Shown: piece after piece, positions 1 to 8,731 of the stretch
How the letters are laid out: every line of letters begins with the position of its first letter
Numbering within the stretch: the first letter of the stretch is position 1
Source: Spartobacteria bacterium
GTDB taxonomy: Bacteria; Verrucomicrobiota; Verrucomicrobiia; Chthoniobacterales; UBA6821
Assembly: GCA_947487385.1 (NCBI GenBank)
Contig: CANKWU010000006.1
Span: forward strand, 38,897-102,896
DNA: 64,000 nucleotides
Direction: 5' to 3'
The notes under the pieces: model-generated
Databases searched by the model: none
Seen by the model: the letters and a program-made list of their open reading frames with translations, nothing else
What the model was told of the DNA's origin: nothing
Program-made: the position numbers and the translations under genes

Positions 1-942
1 TGCGGAGAACTCCTTCTGCCAAACTGCATGGGCTTCGGCGCGCTTGGTCTTCAACTCCGCGAAGTAAGTGGTAACCTCGGGAGAGAGATAAAACTTCTCA
101 TCAGGAAGGCCGAGTCCCTTGCGTGCCTCATCGGAGAACTTCACACCAGCCTCTCCGTGGGCTTTGTTAGTTCCCTCAACCTGGGGGATTCCCTTTCCGA
201 TGATCGTCTTGCAGATGATCATGTGGGGCTTGCCCTTGGTGGACTTGGCCTTATTAAAAGCTGAGAGGATCTCGTCCATGTTGTGGCCGTCGATCATCTG
301 GACATGCCATCCGTAGGCGGCGTAACGAGCACCAACATCCTCGCTCTGGCTGACATTGAGCATGGCGTCGAGCGTGACGTTATTGGAGTCGAAGAAAACG
401 ATCAGATTGTCGAGTCCTAGGTGGCCGGCAAGCGAGGAAGCCTCGGCAGAGACACCCTCCTGAAGGCAGCCGTCACCACAAAGGACAACGACGTGGTTGT
501 CGAAGATGGTGTGCTGAGGAGTATTGAAACGGGCGGCAGCCATCTTTTGAGACATTGCGAATCCCACGCCGTTAGCCACACCTTGACCGAGAGGACCCGT
601 GGTCGCCTCGACTCCGGGAGTCTCATGGAACTCGGGATGTCCCGGAGTGATACTGTGGAGCTGGCGGAACTTCTTCACCTGATCGAGAGGAAGGTCGAAT
701 CCGGAAAGATGCAACCATGCGTAGAGGAACATGCTGCCGTGACCTGCAGAGAGGATGAAACGATCGCGATTGATCCAGCGGGGAGCCGCAGGATCGATCT
801 GGAGGGCCTCACCGAAGAGGACGGCCCCGATGTCAGCAGAGCCAAGTGGGAGACCAAGGTGCCCGGACTTGCATGCAGTGACAGCATCGATGGCGAGTCC
901 CCGGGCATCACGGGCGGCTAGTTGGAGGATTGCTTTATTCAT
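1..942 (-). CDS. tkt: Transketolase, N-terminal part (3' end cut by window edge)
   Basis: This is a thiamine-diphosphate enzyme that moves two-carbon ketol units between sugar phosphates in the pentose phosphate pathway. It is absent from the ORF track because no stop codon lies in the window, but reading the minus strand from ATG at 942 gives 314 open codons. The protein begins MNKAILQLAARDARGLAID. It carries the early substrate/cofactor histidine segment KSGHLGLPLGSAD and the TPP-binding stretch CGDGCLQEGVSAEASSLAG followed by DSNNVTLD. It also has the family segment KTIIGKGIPQVEG. The usual proline in the SGHPG motif is leucine here (SGHLG). Roughly half of a ~660-residue enzyme is present. 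It lies 85 bases downstream of aguA on the same strand. Pgi and pgl elsewhere in the window belong to connected sugar pathways. Confidence 0.93.
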   Translation of the reverse strand, partial: MNKAILQLAARDARGLAIDAVTACKSGHLGLPLGSADIGAVLFGEALQIDPAAPRWINRDRFILSAGHGSMFLYAWLHLSGFDLPLDQVKKFRQLHSITPGHPEFHETPGVEATTGPLGQGVANGVGFAMSQKMAAARFNTPQHTIFDNHVVVLCGDGCLQEGVSAEASSLAGHLGLDNLIVFFDSNNVTLDAMLNVSQSEDVGARYAAYGWHVQMIDGHNMDEILSAFNKAKSTKGKPHMIICKTIIGKGIPQVEGTNKAHGEAGVKFSDEARKGLGLPDEKFYLSPEVTTYFAELKTKRAEAHAVWQKEFSA

Positions 943-1027
943 AAATCAGAGAGATAGCACAAACATCTGCAGGGACTTTTGCAAGCCTCCATCGAATACA
1001 TTTTCGACAAAAAGTGGTTACTGATGA

Positions 1028-2074
1028 CTACTCTGGCTGCTGTTGAGTAAGGCAGTGGAATGCCCCCAGCCCCCAAATCAACTCTCGACAATCGATCGGC
1101 CGGATCATGCGTGTGGGGAAAAGCTCAGCAAGGATCTCCACCGCCTCAACATCGGAATCGCCGCCGAACGCAGGCATCAGTACAGATTCGTTCGCGATGT
1201 AGAAATTGGCATGACTGGCCGGCAAGCGAATCCCCTCACGGTCGATTCGGGGTGGCATCGGCATTTCGATCACTTTCAACGGCGTTCCATCATGGAGTTT
1301 CATTTCATGCAGTCGATGGAGGTTTTCCAACAGGGGAAGATGGTTTGGATCGTTCTGATTCGATTCGATCACCGTCACGACAGTATCCCGGGAAACAAAC
1401 CTAGTGATGTCGTCGACATGGCCGTCGGTATCATCCCCCTCAATTCCATCACCGAGCCAAAGGACTTGCTCCACCCCGAGATAATCTTTCAATCCCTGCT
1501 CGATCTGATTTCGGGACATTGAGGGATTGCGATTGGGATTAAGGAGGCATGACTCTGTGGTGAGTAAGGCACCAGCTCCATTCGGATCGACGGAGCCCCC
1601 CTCCAAGACAAATGGTGGCTTAAACAGCGGATGACTGAAATGGTGCGCGATCCGGCTTGGAACGACATCATCGTCCTCATAAGGTGGATATTTGCCACCC
1701 CAGGCATTATATCCAAAGTCATTGACGGCAAGTTGTGGTGCCAGAACGCGTTTTACAAAGATCGGGCCATGGTCGCGACACCATGGTTCATTAGTCGGGT
1801 TGTTGTGAAACTCGATGCGCTCCATGGGAGCTACTGGCGAGAGAAGTCCCCTCACCTCCTCCTCCTGCTCGGGAGAGCTGATGTTGATTCTTAGAATCTC
1901 AGACTCAGCAAGAATCACAGCCATCTTAACTAGAGTTGGGACAACCCGTTCATAACTTTCTGGAAAACTCTGACCATCCGCATGGGGCCAAGAAATCCAA
2001 GTGGCCTCGTGTCTCTCCCACTCAGCGGGCATCGAGTAGCCCAAGGAGCTGGGTGTTGCAATGGTGACCGTCAC
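1028..2074 (-). CDS. aguA: Agmatine deiminase (PAD_porph family)
   Basis: This enzyme hydrolyses agmatine to N-carbamoylputrescine and ammonia, the first step of the agmatine route to putrescine. The family signature is complete: MPAEWERHEATWISWPH near the N-terminus, WCRDHGP, VLEGGSVD, GHVDDITRF, and the catalytic cysteine in FHCLTQQQP close to the C-terminus. The length of about 350 residues is normal. The ORF track opens at a TTG (2095). A GTG at 2074 is preferred because family members carry about ten residues (TPSSLGY) before MPAEW; ATG 2032 would remove them. It lies downstream of trxA on the same strand. Its pathway partner aguB is in this window at 42.7-43.7 kb and not in the same operon. 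Family confidence is high; the start is uncertain. Confidence 0.92.
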   Translation of the reverse strand: MTVTIATPSSLGYSMPAEWERHEATWISWPHADGQSFPESYERVVPTLVKMAVILAESEILRINISSPEQEEEVRGLLSPVAPMERIEFHNNPTNEPWCRDHGPIFVKRVLAPQLAVNDFGYNAWGGKYPPYEDDDVVPSRIAHHFSHPLFKPPFVLEGGSVDPNGAGALLTTESCLLNPNRNPSMSRNQIEQGLKDYLGVEQVLWLGDGIEGDDTDGHVDDITRFVSRDTVVTVIESNQNDPNHLPLLENLHRLHEMKLHDGTPLKVIEMPMPPRIDREGIRLPASHANFYIANESVLMPAFGGDSDVEAVEILAELFPTRMIRPIDCRELIWGLGAFHCLTQQQPE

Positions 2075-2111
2075 GCGAACCGAGAAGGGAGGCAACCTGG
2101 AGATGGGAGAG

Positions 2112-2435
2112 CTAAGAAACTTGCAGCTTGTCCAGGAGAGCAGCCTTTGAGGAAAGGCCCGTCATGCGCTCGGCAAGGACCCCATTTCGAAAAATCATGA
2201 GCGTCGGAATTGCTGTGATTTGATGGGCCTGTGCAACACCAGGGGCCTCGTCCACATTCACTTTGGATACAGTCACCTTGCCTGAAAGTTCCTTGCCGAG
2301 TTCCTCGATAACAGGAGCAATCATACGGCAGGGTCCGCACCATGGGGCCCAAAAATCGACGAGCAGGACTGGCGATGAGGCAACAGCCTGATTAAAGGTT
2401 GCATCATTGAGTTCAAGGACGTGTTCAGAAGCCAT
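2112..2435 (-). CDS. trxA: Thioredoxin
   Basis: A 107-residue single-domain thioredoxin, a cytoplasmic dithiol-disulfide oxidoreductase that passes electrons from thioredoxin reductase to reductases and folding substrates. The active site FWAPWCGPCRM sits around residues 28-38, and the cis-proline segment AIPTLMIF is present, as in classic TrxA. There is no signal peptide. The gene follows the Pro/Ala-rich membrane protein by 30 bases and precedes aguA by a few tens of bases, so all three are likely co-transcribed. Nothing in the context ties it to a dedicated client. Confidence 0.95.
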   Translation of the reverse strand: MASEHVLELNDATFNQAVASSPVLLVDFWAPWCGPCRMIAPVIEELGKELSGKVTVSKVNVDEAPGVAQAHQITAIPTLMIFRNGVLAERMTGLSSKAALLDKLQVS

Positions 2436-2465
2436 AATAAGTAAGTGTTCGTAGTTGAAATGTGA

Positions 2466-3179
2466 CTATGCCAAGAAGGTCCAGAGTTGGATTCCAAATG
2501 CCGCCAGAGCGAGGAGGGCCGCCGCAAGAACCAAGGGAAGCGGCAACTCAGAACCAGAAGAAGTCGCCTCCTCTTCCTCATCGGGATTCACCGAAAGCTT
2601 AAGACCCTCAGGATGATCACCTGAGGATTTTTCCGGAGCCTTGGCAGGTGCACCAGGTTTGGGGGTTGTCGCTGGCGTAGCAGCAGGAGCTGCATCACCT
2701 TTCTTGCGGGCAGCGGCAGCAGGGGCCGGCTGCAGCTTGATCGTGGCCTGAGGCATGGCCTTTGTTTCGGCGGCACTTGGAGTCACGGGCTCCGGCTTGA
2801 GTGCCACGGAGGCCGAGACAGGTGCTAGTGGGACCGGAGTTGCTGGAGTTGCCGGCTTGAGAACCGCTGGCGCAGGAGAAAGAGCGGAAGGAGATGAAGC
2901 ACCAGGGGCTCCTGGAGGTCTTAACGCAGCCAGGGAAGCCGGAGGAGCTAGTGGGGTTGGTGGAAATGGAGGCTTGAGAGGTCCGGGTGGAATAGAAGGA
3001 GTTGCTGATCCGACAGGCACTCCTGCGGCGGGAAGGGGAGCACCAGTACCGGAAGTCGGCACCCCTGCAGCAGGAACAGGCTTCGGAGGGAGCTTCAAAG
3101 GAGGAAGCTTTAGGGGGGCAGGCGAGCCAGCGGGCAAATCGGAAACTGGAGGGTTATTTGGGGATGGGATATCACTCAC
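2466..3179 (-). CDS. Pro/Ala-rich protein with a C-terminal membrane anchor, function unknown
   Basis: I do not recognise a family. The 237-residue product starts at GTG. About 170 residues are low-complexity Pro/Ala/Leu/Lys sequence (runs such as PLKLPPLKLPPKP and AAGVP repeats). A short acidic patch (DEEEEATSSGSE) follows, then one hydrophobic helix (LPLVLAAALLALAAFGIQL) ends the protein. This looks like a tail-anchored protein with a long disordered domain on one side of the inner membrane. The skewed composition makes the reading frame less certain than its neighbours. The opposite strand also stays open, as a Gly/Ala-rich shadow (2755-3288), but the transmembrane tail, the promoter-like site upstream and the operon position favour this strand. 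A spacer or scaffold role would be guesswork. Confidence 0.7.
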   Translation of the reverse strand: MSDIPSPNNPPVSDLPAGSPAPLKLPPLKLPPKPVPAAGVPTSGTGAPLPAAGVPVGSATPSIPPGPLKPPFPPTPLAPPASLAALRPPGAPGASSPSALSPAPAVLKPATPATPVPLAPVSASVALKPEPVTPSAAETKAMPQATIKLQPAPAAAARKKGDAAPAATPATTPKPGAPAKAPEKSSGDHPEGLKLSVNPDEEEEATSSGSELPLPLVLAAALLALAAFGIQLWTFLA

Positions 3180-3208
3180 AATATGTAGGGGATTAAATTC
3201 AGTCGAAA

Positions 3209-3235
3209 ATTATGTTTCGGAGACAGTCCTGTCAA
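3209..3235 (-). promoter_or_regulatory. Candidate sigma-70 promoter for the Pro-rich gene/trxA/aguA group
   Basis: On the minus strand a perfect TTGACA (3230-3235) is followed after 15 bases by CATAAT (3209-3214, five of six matches to TATAAT). About 30 bases then lead to the GTG start at 3179. The 15-base spacer is shorter than the ideal 17. It sits in the 136-base gap after ctpA, where a new transcript would make sense. Confidence 0.4.
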
Positions 3236-3315
3236 TCACGCTCCCACAAACCAATAAAGAATCATTGTCGGCGTGTGCTGAAACGTGAGGGGGGAAAGCG
3301 TGTTAAGCTATTCTC

Positions 3316-5532
3316 CTACCCCCCCTGAGCCGTTTTTGCAGTGCGGAGTTTATGGATATCAGCAGTCAAATCTTGGATAATATTGATAGCCTCATGGCGG
3401 ATGGGATCGGATGTCTTGGAAACATCCGCGTCATCCTCTTCGGCATCGGGATCCTTGGCCTGCTTTTCCCTGATAGGCTTCTTCTTCAAGGTGACTTTGG
3501 GGAGAGTGGGTTTGTCTACCGTGTCAAGCGTGACTTCATAGGCTGCGGGTTCCTCTACGGGATGAAGTTTTCGCTCCTTCTTACGCTCTTCCTTGCGGGT
3601 CTTTTCCTGAGCGAGCTCTTCCTTGCGGACATTTTCATTCAGCGAAAGCTGATTTAGGTCCAGTTTCTCACGAAAGCGTTTCATGTCCTCGGTGATGTAT
3701 CTGAATTCGGAATCCTTGGAAACACGATCGGCGGAACGCTGTTTTAAGGTCTCGAGGAAAGGCGACGCGAAGGTGAACTTATTCACCGGCTGGGGGTCAA
3801 CCTCGTCATAGGCAAGTGGGTTGGGAAGAGAACTCTCGCCAATCTCCGGAGTATCCGTGGGTGACGGGAGGACGATGTCGGAAAGCACCCCCCGGTGCTG
3901 AGTGGATCCCCCGGAGACACGATAGAACTTCTGGATCGTAAGCTTGAGTGATCCTGCTTTGGAGCCCTCGTCATGAAAGAGTGGCATGAACTTGCCCACA
4001 TCGAGTAGCGTCTGCACGGTTCCCTTGCCGAAACTACGTTGATCGCCGACGATAACAGCACGCCCGTAATCTTGAAGTGCCGCGGCAAAAATCTCACTGG
4101 CTGAGGCACTGAGACGATTCGCCAGCACAACAACAGGACCCGTGTAAAATGGATCCCCCTCTCCATCCTTTGCGACAGTAACCTTCCCATTTGCATCCTT
4201 TGCCTGGACGACCGGGCCGCTGCCGACAAAAAGTCCCGTCAAATTAATTGCCTCCTCGAGTGAACCACCGCCATCGCGCCTTAGGTCGATAACCAAGCCC
4301 TCAATCCCCTCCTTTTTCATGCGTTCAACAATACGGCGGACATCTTTGGTGGTGCTCTTCGAATCCCCTTCGCCGTGCTTATCCATCTCGGCATAGAAGG
4401 AGGGAATGGTGAGCCAACCAATCTTGACGTTCTTGCCTTCGGGATTGATGGAATCAATCACTTCTCCCTTGGCCTCGGACTCCTTAAGTTTAACTTCCTC
4501 GCGGGTGATCTCGATGACATGGCGCTTGGAGGGATCGGTGGCGTTCGCGGGTATGACCTGGATTCGCACCAGGCTTCCCTTGGCTCCGCGGATCTTCTCC
4601 ACAACCTTGTCGAGTTTCATGTCGACCACATCCTCAAATGATTCCTTGCCCTGCGCGACAGCCGCGATCCGATCATTCGGCTTCAATCTCCCATCTTTGT
4701 CAGCAGGTCCGCCCGGCACAACCTCAACAATTTTCGCATAGCCGTCGTCGGTTCTGAGAACCGCCCCGATTCCCACAAGAGAAAGTCTCATCTGGATGTT
4801 GAAGTTCTCCATGTCCGAGGGGCTCATGTACTCAGAATGAGGATCATAGCTCTGGGAGAGCGCCACCAAGAAGGTCTTGATCACATCCTCGTCGCTCTGC
4901 TCGTTGATACTTTTCAGAAATTGATCATATCGTTTACCGACCACTTTGGTCGGAGGATTCAGGGGATGCTCATTGAGATTTTCCTGAAGAAGTTCGGCTT
5001 CGATCCGATCTGACCAGAGCCGGTCCGACTCTTGGAGATCGGATGGCCAGGGAGCTTTCTTACGGTCTATCTCGACGCTCTTGGAACTGGAAAAGTCATG
5101 AGGTGCGGCCGCCAACTCTTTGTTCTTTACCACACGGTCCTCAACTCGCTGGCGAAATCTCGAGAAGATCTCGCGTGGAGCCCTAAGATCGCCATGGAGA
5201 ATGTCCGAAGCGAGAGTGGGTGAAAAGCGCTGGATAAACTCGTCGATATCCCCCTTGGTAAAATAGAGATGTGTGTAATCAAGGATGTTAAAATAGTTTC
5301 TCAAGACCCGTTCCGACATCGTCTCAGGCGGCTCTGACTCAAGACGCGGGGGGTTTTTTTCAGAAAGGGCGAGGGGATGGAGGTAATGCCCCTGTTCCAG
5401 CATTCTGGCTACAGTAGCAGCAACAGGGGCCATGTCCCTGGAGGCAGTCTCGTTGGTCGGGGAGGCACCAATCCGTGAGGAGACCAGAAGAAGCAGTAAC
5501 AACAATGATAACATTTTTGTCGAAAGGATCAT
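3316..5532 (-). CDS. prc: Carboxy-terminal processing protease, Tsp/Prc type (peptidase S41)
   Basis: A periplasmic serine protease that degrades or trims proteins from their C-termini. From ATG at 5532 the 738-residue product opens with a signal peptide (MLSLLLLLLLVSSRIGA). The Tsp N-terminal helical domain follows (RNYFNILDYTHLYFTKGDID), then a PDZ domain around residues 240-330 and the S41 catalytic domain. The nucleophile lies in RLSASASEIFAAAL near residue 478 and the general-base lysine in FGKGTVQ near residue 503, the same 25-residue spacing as in E. coli Tsp. The C-terminal domain ends in a Lys/Glu-rich tail. The track extends the ORF to GTG 5598, which would put 22 residues before the signal peptide and overlap the divergent gene; ATG 5532 or 5514 is better. 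Likely roles are envelope quality control and processing of murein enzymes, inferred from the family. Confidence 0.93.
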   Translation of the reverse strand: MILSTKMLSLLLLLLLVSSRIGASPTNETASRDMAPVAATVARMLEQGHYLHPLALSEKNPPRLESEPPETMSERVLRNYFNILDYTHLYFTKGDIDEFIQRFSPTLASDILHGDLRAPREIFSRFRQRVEDRVVKNKELAAAPHDFSSSKSVEIDRKKAPWPSDLQESDRLWSDRIEAELLQENLNEHPLNPPTKVVGKRYDQFLKSINEQSDEDVIKTFLVALSQSYDPHSEYMSPSDMENFNIQMRLSLVGIGAVLRTDDGYAKIVEVVPGGPADKDGRLKPNDRIAAVAQGKESFEDVVDMKLDKVVEKIRGAKGSLVRIQVIPANATDPSKRHVIEITREEVKLKESEAKGEVIDSINPEGKNVKIGWLTIPSFYAEMDKHGEGDSKSTTKDVRRIVERMKKEGIEGLVIDLRRDGGGSLEEAINLTGLFVGSGPVVQAKDANGKVTVAKDGEGDPFYTGPVVVLANRLSASASEIFAAALQDYGRAVIVGDQRSFGKGTVQTLLDVGKFMPLFHDEGSKAGSLKLTIQKFYRVSGGSTQHRGVLSDIVLPSPTDTPEIGESSLPNPLAYDEVDPQPVNKFTFASPFLETLKQRSADRVSKDSEFRYITEDMKRFREKLDLNQLSLNENVRKEELAQEKTRKEERKKERKLHPVEEPAAYEVTLDTVDKPTLPKVTLKKKPIREKQAKDPDAEEDDADVSKTSDPIRHEAINIIQDLTADIHKLRTAKTAQGG

Positions 5533-5579
5533 GGAACAGAACCGTTGCAGAGAGTTGAAGGAAAAGCAAACATCATGAA

Positions 5580-6212
5580 ATGAATATAAATCAGACACAC
5601 CAAGGCCTTCAAATGTTCACCGGGGGAGCTCTTGAGACCAACTCCTATCTGTTATCCTGTCCGGAGGGAAACATCCTGATCGATGCGCCCGAAGGTGCTG
5701 TCGAGGCCTTTCGTGACATTCCAGTTACCATGCTTCTGCTGACCCACGGTCACTATGACCATGTTTGGGATGCAGCTGCCGTGGCTCGCCATCATAGATG
5801 CCCAGTGGCGATGCACCCTGTCACCGAGTCGATGCTGGCAGATAGGAACTTGCTGAGAAGGTTCGGGATCGACCTAGAGGTGGAGCCGGTCAAGGCTGAT
5901 CTGAAACTCCTCGAGGGGGCCGAACAGCGCCTCTTGGGTAGATCCTTTACCATCTTGGAGGTGCCCGGCCATTGCCCAGGGAGCCTTTGTATCCACGACG
6001 CGACATCGAATTTGTTGTTCGGCGGAGACGTGCTCTTCGCCGGAGGGGTGGGGCGTTGGGATCTGCCCGGCGGTGACCACGATCTTCTCCTCTCGGGCAT
6101 CTCCAAAAAACTGCTTCCCCTCCCCGGCCAAACCATTGTCCTCCCAGGGCATGGTCCTTCGACAACAATCGAGGAGGAAAGGGCTTACAATCCCTATCTG
6201 GCTGGAGCTTGA
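5580..6212 (+). CDS. Metallo-beta-lactamase-fold hydrolase, glyoxalase II-like
   Basis: A 210-residue cytoplasmic protein with the dinuclear-metal MBL fold. The metal motif is LLLTHGHYDHVWD, with further ligands in VPGHCPGSLC, FGGDVLF and LPGHGPSTTIEEE. The layout and short length match the broad glyoxalase II-like group. Members hydrolyse thioesters such as S-lactoylglutathione or act on persulfides, but the substrate cannot be read from the sequence. It is divergent from prc and 85 bases ahead of pilC. No functional link to the pilus genes is evident. Confidence 0.85.
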   Translation: MNINQTHQGLQMFTGGALETNSYLLSCPEGNILIDAPEGAVEAFRDIPVTMLLLTHGHYDHVWDAAAVARHHRCPVAMHPVTESMLADRNLLRRFGIDLEVEPVKADLKLLEGAEQRLLGRSFTILEVPGHCPGSLCIHDATSNLLFGGDVLFAGGVGRWDLPGGDHDLLLSGISKKLLPLPGQTIVLPGHGPSTTIEEERAYNPYLAGA

Positions 6213-6237
6213 TCCGGCGGTTTTAGTGCCTGTGGGA

Positions 6238-6243
6238 TATAAT
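6238..6243 (+). promoter_or_regulatory. Candidate -10 element before pilC
   Basis: A perfect TATAAT lies in the 85-base gap between the metallo-hydrolase and pilC, 55 bases before the pilC ATG. No good -35 is seen at 16-18 bases (the nearest TTGATC is 23 bases away), so this is only a weak promoter candidate. Confidence 0.25.
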
Positions 6244-6297
6244 TTTCCAGCCGATCCCAGCTCGACAGGGTGATTCCCATTGGAGTAATAAATTAAT

Positions 6298-7575
6298 ATG
6301 CCCTCCTTTGCTTACGTAGCCCTTGATGCCCAAGGACAACAAGTCAGTGACTATATCGATGCCGCCAACCAGTCCGAGGCGGTCAACACCCTGAGGAGCC
6401 AAGGGTTATTTCCCACAAGCGTCAAGGAACAGGCCCGCCCCACCAAGGTCAAAGCGGGAAAGGGAGGAAAAAACCCCACAAGTGCCCCCGCCAAAGGTAA
6501 GAGCATTTCGATTCCGTTCCTCGAAAAGAAGACAATCAAGAGTGCTACCCTCATGGTATTCACCAGACAGTTGGCCACCCTTATTGATGCAGGATTACCG
6601 CTTCTTCGGGGACTTACTGTTCTGGGCAAGCAGGAGCCTGATCCTGTGCTAAAGAAAACGATCACACAGCTTGCCGAAGCGGTCCAAGGTGGAGGAACCT
6701 TCAGTGACGGTCTCAACTCTCATCCTAAGATTTTCAACAAGCTCTACGTGAACATGGTCAAGGCAGGCGAGCTTGGCGGCGTGCTTGAGGTTGTTCTTAA
6801 CCGTCTTGCGGAGTTTCAGGAAAAGGCCGAGAAGGTGAAGGGAAAGGTGAAATCAGCTATGATGTATCCGGCCATCGTCATGGTAATTGCCGTCATTATC
6901 ATGGGATTCTTGCTTGTCTTCATTGTGCCCAAGTTTGAGCAGATCTTTGCCGATATGCTTGGTGGCAAACCACTCCCCCTGCTTACACAGATCGTCATCA
7001 CCTCCAGTAGAGTGGTCCAGCATCAGTTCATCCTGATTGCATTGGGCATCGGAGCCCTGGTGGTTGGTTTTAAATTCCTGGCCGCCTCCCCCAAAGGAGC
7101 GGTTTTATTGGATCAGTTCATGCTCAAAGCCCCACTCTTCGGAGACCTGACCCGCAAGAACGGAATCTCTCGGTTCACCCGCACGCTCGGAACTCTCGTG
7201 ACCAGCGGCGTACCTATCCTTCAGGCTCTGAACATCACCAAGGAAACGTCGGGCAATGCAGTCATCTCCTCCGCGATCGCCAAGATCCATGATGCGGTCA
7301 AGGAAGGAGAATCCATCGTCCGTCCCATGGAAGCCAGCGGCGTCTTTCCCTCAATGGTCATCAGCATGGTGGACGTAGGCGAGGAAACGGGTCAGCTTCC
7401 GGAAATGCTCCTGAAGGTAGCCGATCTCTATGACGATGAAGTCGATAGTGCCGTTGCGGGGCTCACTTCCCTCATGGAACCGATCATGATCGTCTTCCTC
7501 GCCGTCATTGTTGGTTCAATCGTCATCGCCCTCTTCCTTCCGCTCATCAGCATCATCAGTGGTATGCAGCAGTAA
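6298..7575 (+). CDS. pilC: Type II secretion / type IV pilus inner-membrane platform protein
   Basis: PilC/GspF sits in the inner membrane and couples the assembly ATPase to pseudopilin polymerisation. The 425-residue product has the expected N-terminal segment (SFAYVALDAQGQ), a basic linker, and two GspF domains. The first contains [19 protein letters not shown] and the second FTRTLGTLVTSGVPILQAL. Three hydrophobic membrane segments are visible (around IVMVIAVIIMGFLLVFIVP, FILIALGIGALVVGF and the C-terminal IMIVFLAVIVGSIVIALF). A GGAG ribosome site lies 12 bases before the ATG. It directly precedes a pseudopilin gene. No assembly ATPase or secretin gene lies nearby, so the rest of the machine is encoded elsewhere. 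Confidence 0.95.
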   Translation: MPSFAYVALDAQGQQVSDYIDAANQSEAVNTLRSQGLFPTSVKEQARPTKVKAGKGGKNPTSAPAKGKSISIPFLEKKTIKSATLMVFTRQLATLIDAGLPLLRGLTVLGKQEPDPVLKKTITQLAEAVQGGGTFSDGLNSHPKIFNKLYVNMVKAGELGGVLEVVLNRLAEFQEKAEKVKGKVKSAMMYPAIVMVIAVIIMGFLLVFIVPKFEQIFADMLGGKPLPLLTQIVITSSRVVQHQFILIALGIGALVVGFKFLAASPKGAVLLDQFMLKAPLFGDLTRKNGISRFTRTLGTLVTSGVPILQALNITKETSGNAVISSAIAKIHDAVKEGESIVRPMEASGVFPSMVISMVDVGEETGQLPEMLLKVADLYDDEVDSAVAGLTSLMEPIMIVFLAVIVGSIVIALFLPLISIISGMQQ

Positions 7576-7582
7576 AGAAACC

Positions 7583-8038
7583 ATGCTCACCACCTATAAA
7601 AAATCATCTTCCAGAGGTTTTACTCTGATCGAACTATTGGTCGTTGTAGCGATCATCGCCACCTTGGCCTCATTAGTGCTTGCCGCGGCGAGTGGCGTCC
7701 AGAAAAAGGGGGCCCGTTCGCGGGCTGAGGCAGAAATTGCGGCCTTGGGAGCAGCGCTGGAAAGATACAAGGCAGACAATGGTGACTTTCCGACCAATAG
7801 TTCAGGATCTGCAAACCTTGTTGCAGCCCTGATGAATACGAATACGCCGGGAGCTAGGATTTATTTTGAATTCAAAACAAAGTTTTTGGATGCCAACAGC
7901 AACTTCCTTGATCCCTTTGGTAACCCCTACCAATACGTCTACACCAATGGCTCACCTAACAACGGCGCCAATAACTACGACCTCTGGTCAACGGCTGGTA
8001 ACTCAGGCAGCGCTAATACTTGGATCAAGAACTGGTAA
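7583..8038 (+). CDS. Type II secretion pseudopilin (GspG-like)
   Basis: A 151-residue prepilin. The class III signal is textbook: a short basic leader ending in SSSRG, cleavage before FTLIELLVVVAIIATLAS, and the conserved Glu at +5. The mature part continues with the amphipathic N-terminal helix and a small globular domain with RAEAEIAALGAALERYKADNG. It ends with the GspG-type segment NYDLWSTAG after PFGNPYQYVY. The track starts at 7508 inside pilC; the ATG at 7583, seven bases after the pilC stop, is the real start. It is probably translated with pilC. It may be a major or a minor pseudopilin. Confidence 0.9.
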   Translation: MLTTYKKSSSRGFTLIELLVVVAIIATLASLVLAAASGVQKKGARSRAEAEIAALGAALERYKADNGDFPTNSSGSANLVAALMNTNTPGARIYFEFKTKFLDANSNFLDPFGNPYQYVYTNGSPNNGANNYDLWSTAGNSGSANTWIKNW

Positions 8039-8062
8039 CTGCCGAGGCCAACAGCTACAGCA

Positions 8063-8680
8063 TCAGCGAATCGTCCGAAGATTCCCCCAGCCTTCCAGAA
8101 CAATCTGGGACCAGCTTTCCAGCTGATCATTCCTCTCCGCAAGCTCTTCGCGGCTGAGAAACCCAAGTTCAGCGATTGACTCCTCATTGGCTGTCACTTC
8201 AGGTCCGGCTAGATGGCATTGATGGACAATCCCGAGGTGAACAGCTCCCACGGGATTCGAGTCGTCATTGAGGAGTGCCAGCGGACGCTCGATAAAGGCG
8301 CTGCCCAGCGAAAGTTCTTCCTGCAATTCACGCACCAGGGCACGTTGATAGGCCACGGAATCAAAGGCTGCGCCTAATCCGTCCCCATCATTAATGTGAC
8401 CGCCGATACCGACCGAGCCCTTTTTAAGCAGACGGGTTTCCCCCGAACCACTTCCGCGGCGGTAATGAAGAATCTTATCCCCGAAGGTCACGACCACATA
8501 GGGAATCAGCTGCTTAAGCGACGGATCCTCCTCAGCCTCGCCTCGCGGCACAAAGAAATGATTCCCCGGTTGCAGGAAGACAGGAAGGTATCTGCTGATC
8601 TCGGGATTGAGGCCGTGAAAGGAACCGAGCTCATCAAAAAGGGCACGGCGGATGACAAGAACTTGTTCGCTGGAAGACAT
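8063..8680 (-). CDS. NUDIX-like phosphohydrolase
   Basis: A 205-residue soluble protein related to NUDIX hydrolases, which cleave nucleoside-diphosphate-linked compounds. A degenerate Nudix box is visible: KKGSVGIGGHINDGDG followed by RALVRELQEELSL around residues 85-125, keeping the REL-EE core. The N-terminal part (YLPVFLQPGNHFFVPRGEAEED) and the C-terminal HLGIVHQCHL match the larger phosphoesterase subgroup. Substrate unknown. It lies 51 bases downstream of the ECF sigma factor on the same strand and converges on the pseudopilin gene with a 24-base gap. Confidence 0.75.
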   Translation of the reverse strand: MSSSEQVLVIRRALFDELGSFHGLNPEISRYLPVFLQPGNHFFVPRGEAEEDPSLKQLIPYVVVTFGDKILHYRRGSGSGETRLLKKGSVGIGGHINDGDGLGAAFDSVAYQRALVRELQEELSLGSAFIERPLALLNDDSNPVGAVHLGIVHQCHLAGPEVTANEESIAELGFLSREELAERNDQLESWSQIVLEGWGNLRTIR

Positions 8681-8731
8681 AATCAGGCTGATAGACTGAA
8701 GGCTGAAAGCCGATAGGCAAGCGCCAAAAAC

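Noticed and set aside
2755-3288. 177-residue Gly/Ala-rich plus-strand ORF
   Set aside because: Antisense to the Pro/Ala-rich gene; Gly-rich sequence is the expected complement of Pro codons, and it has no membrane or signal features.
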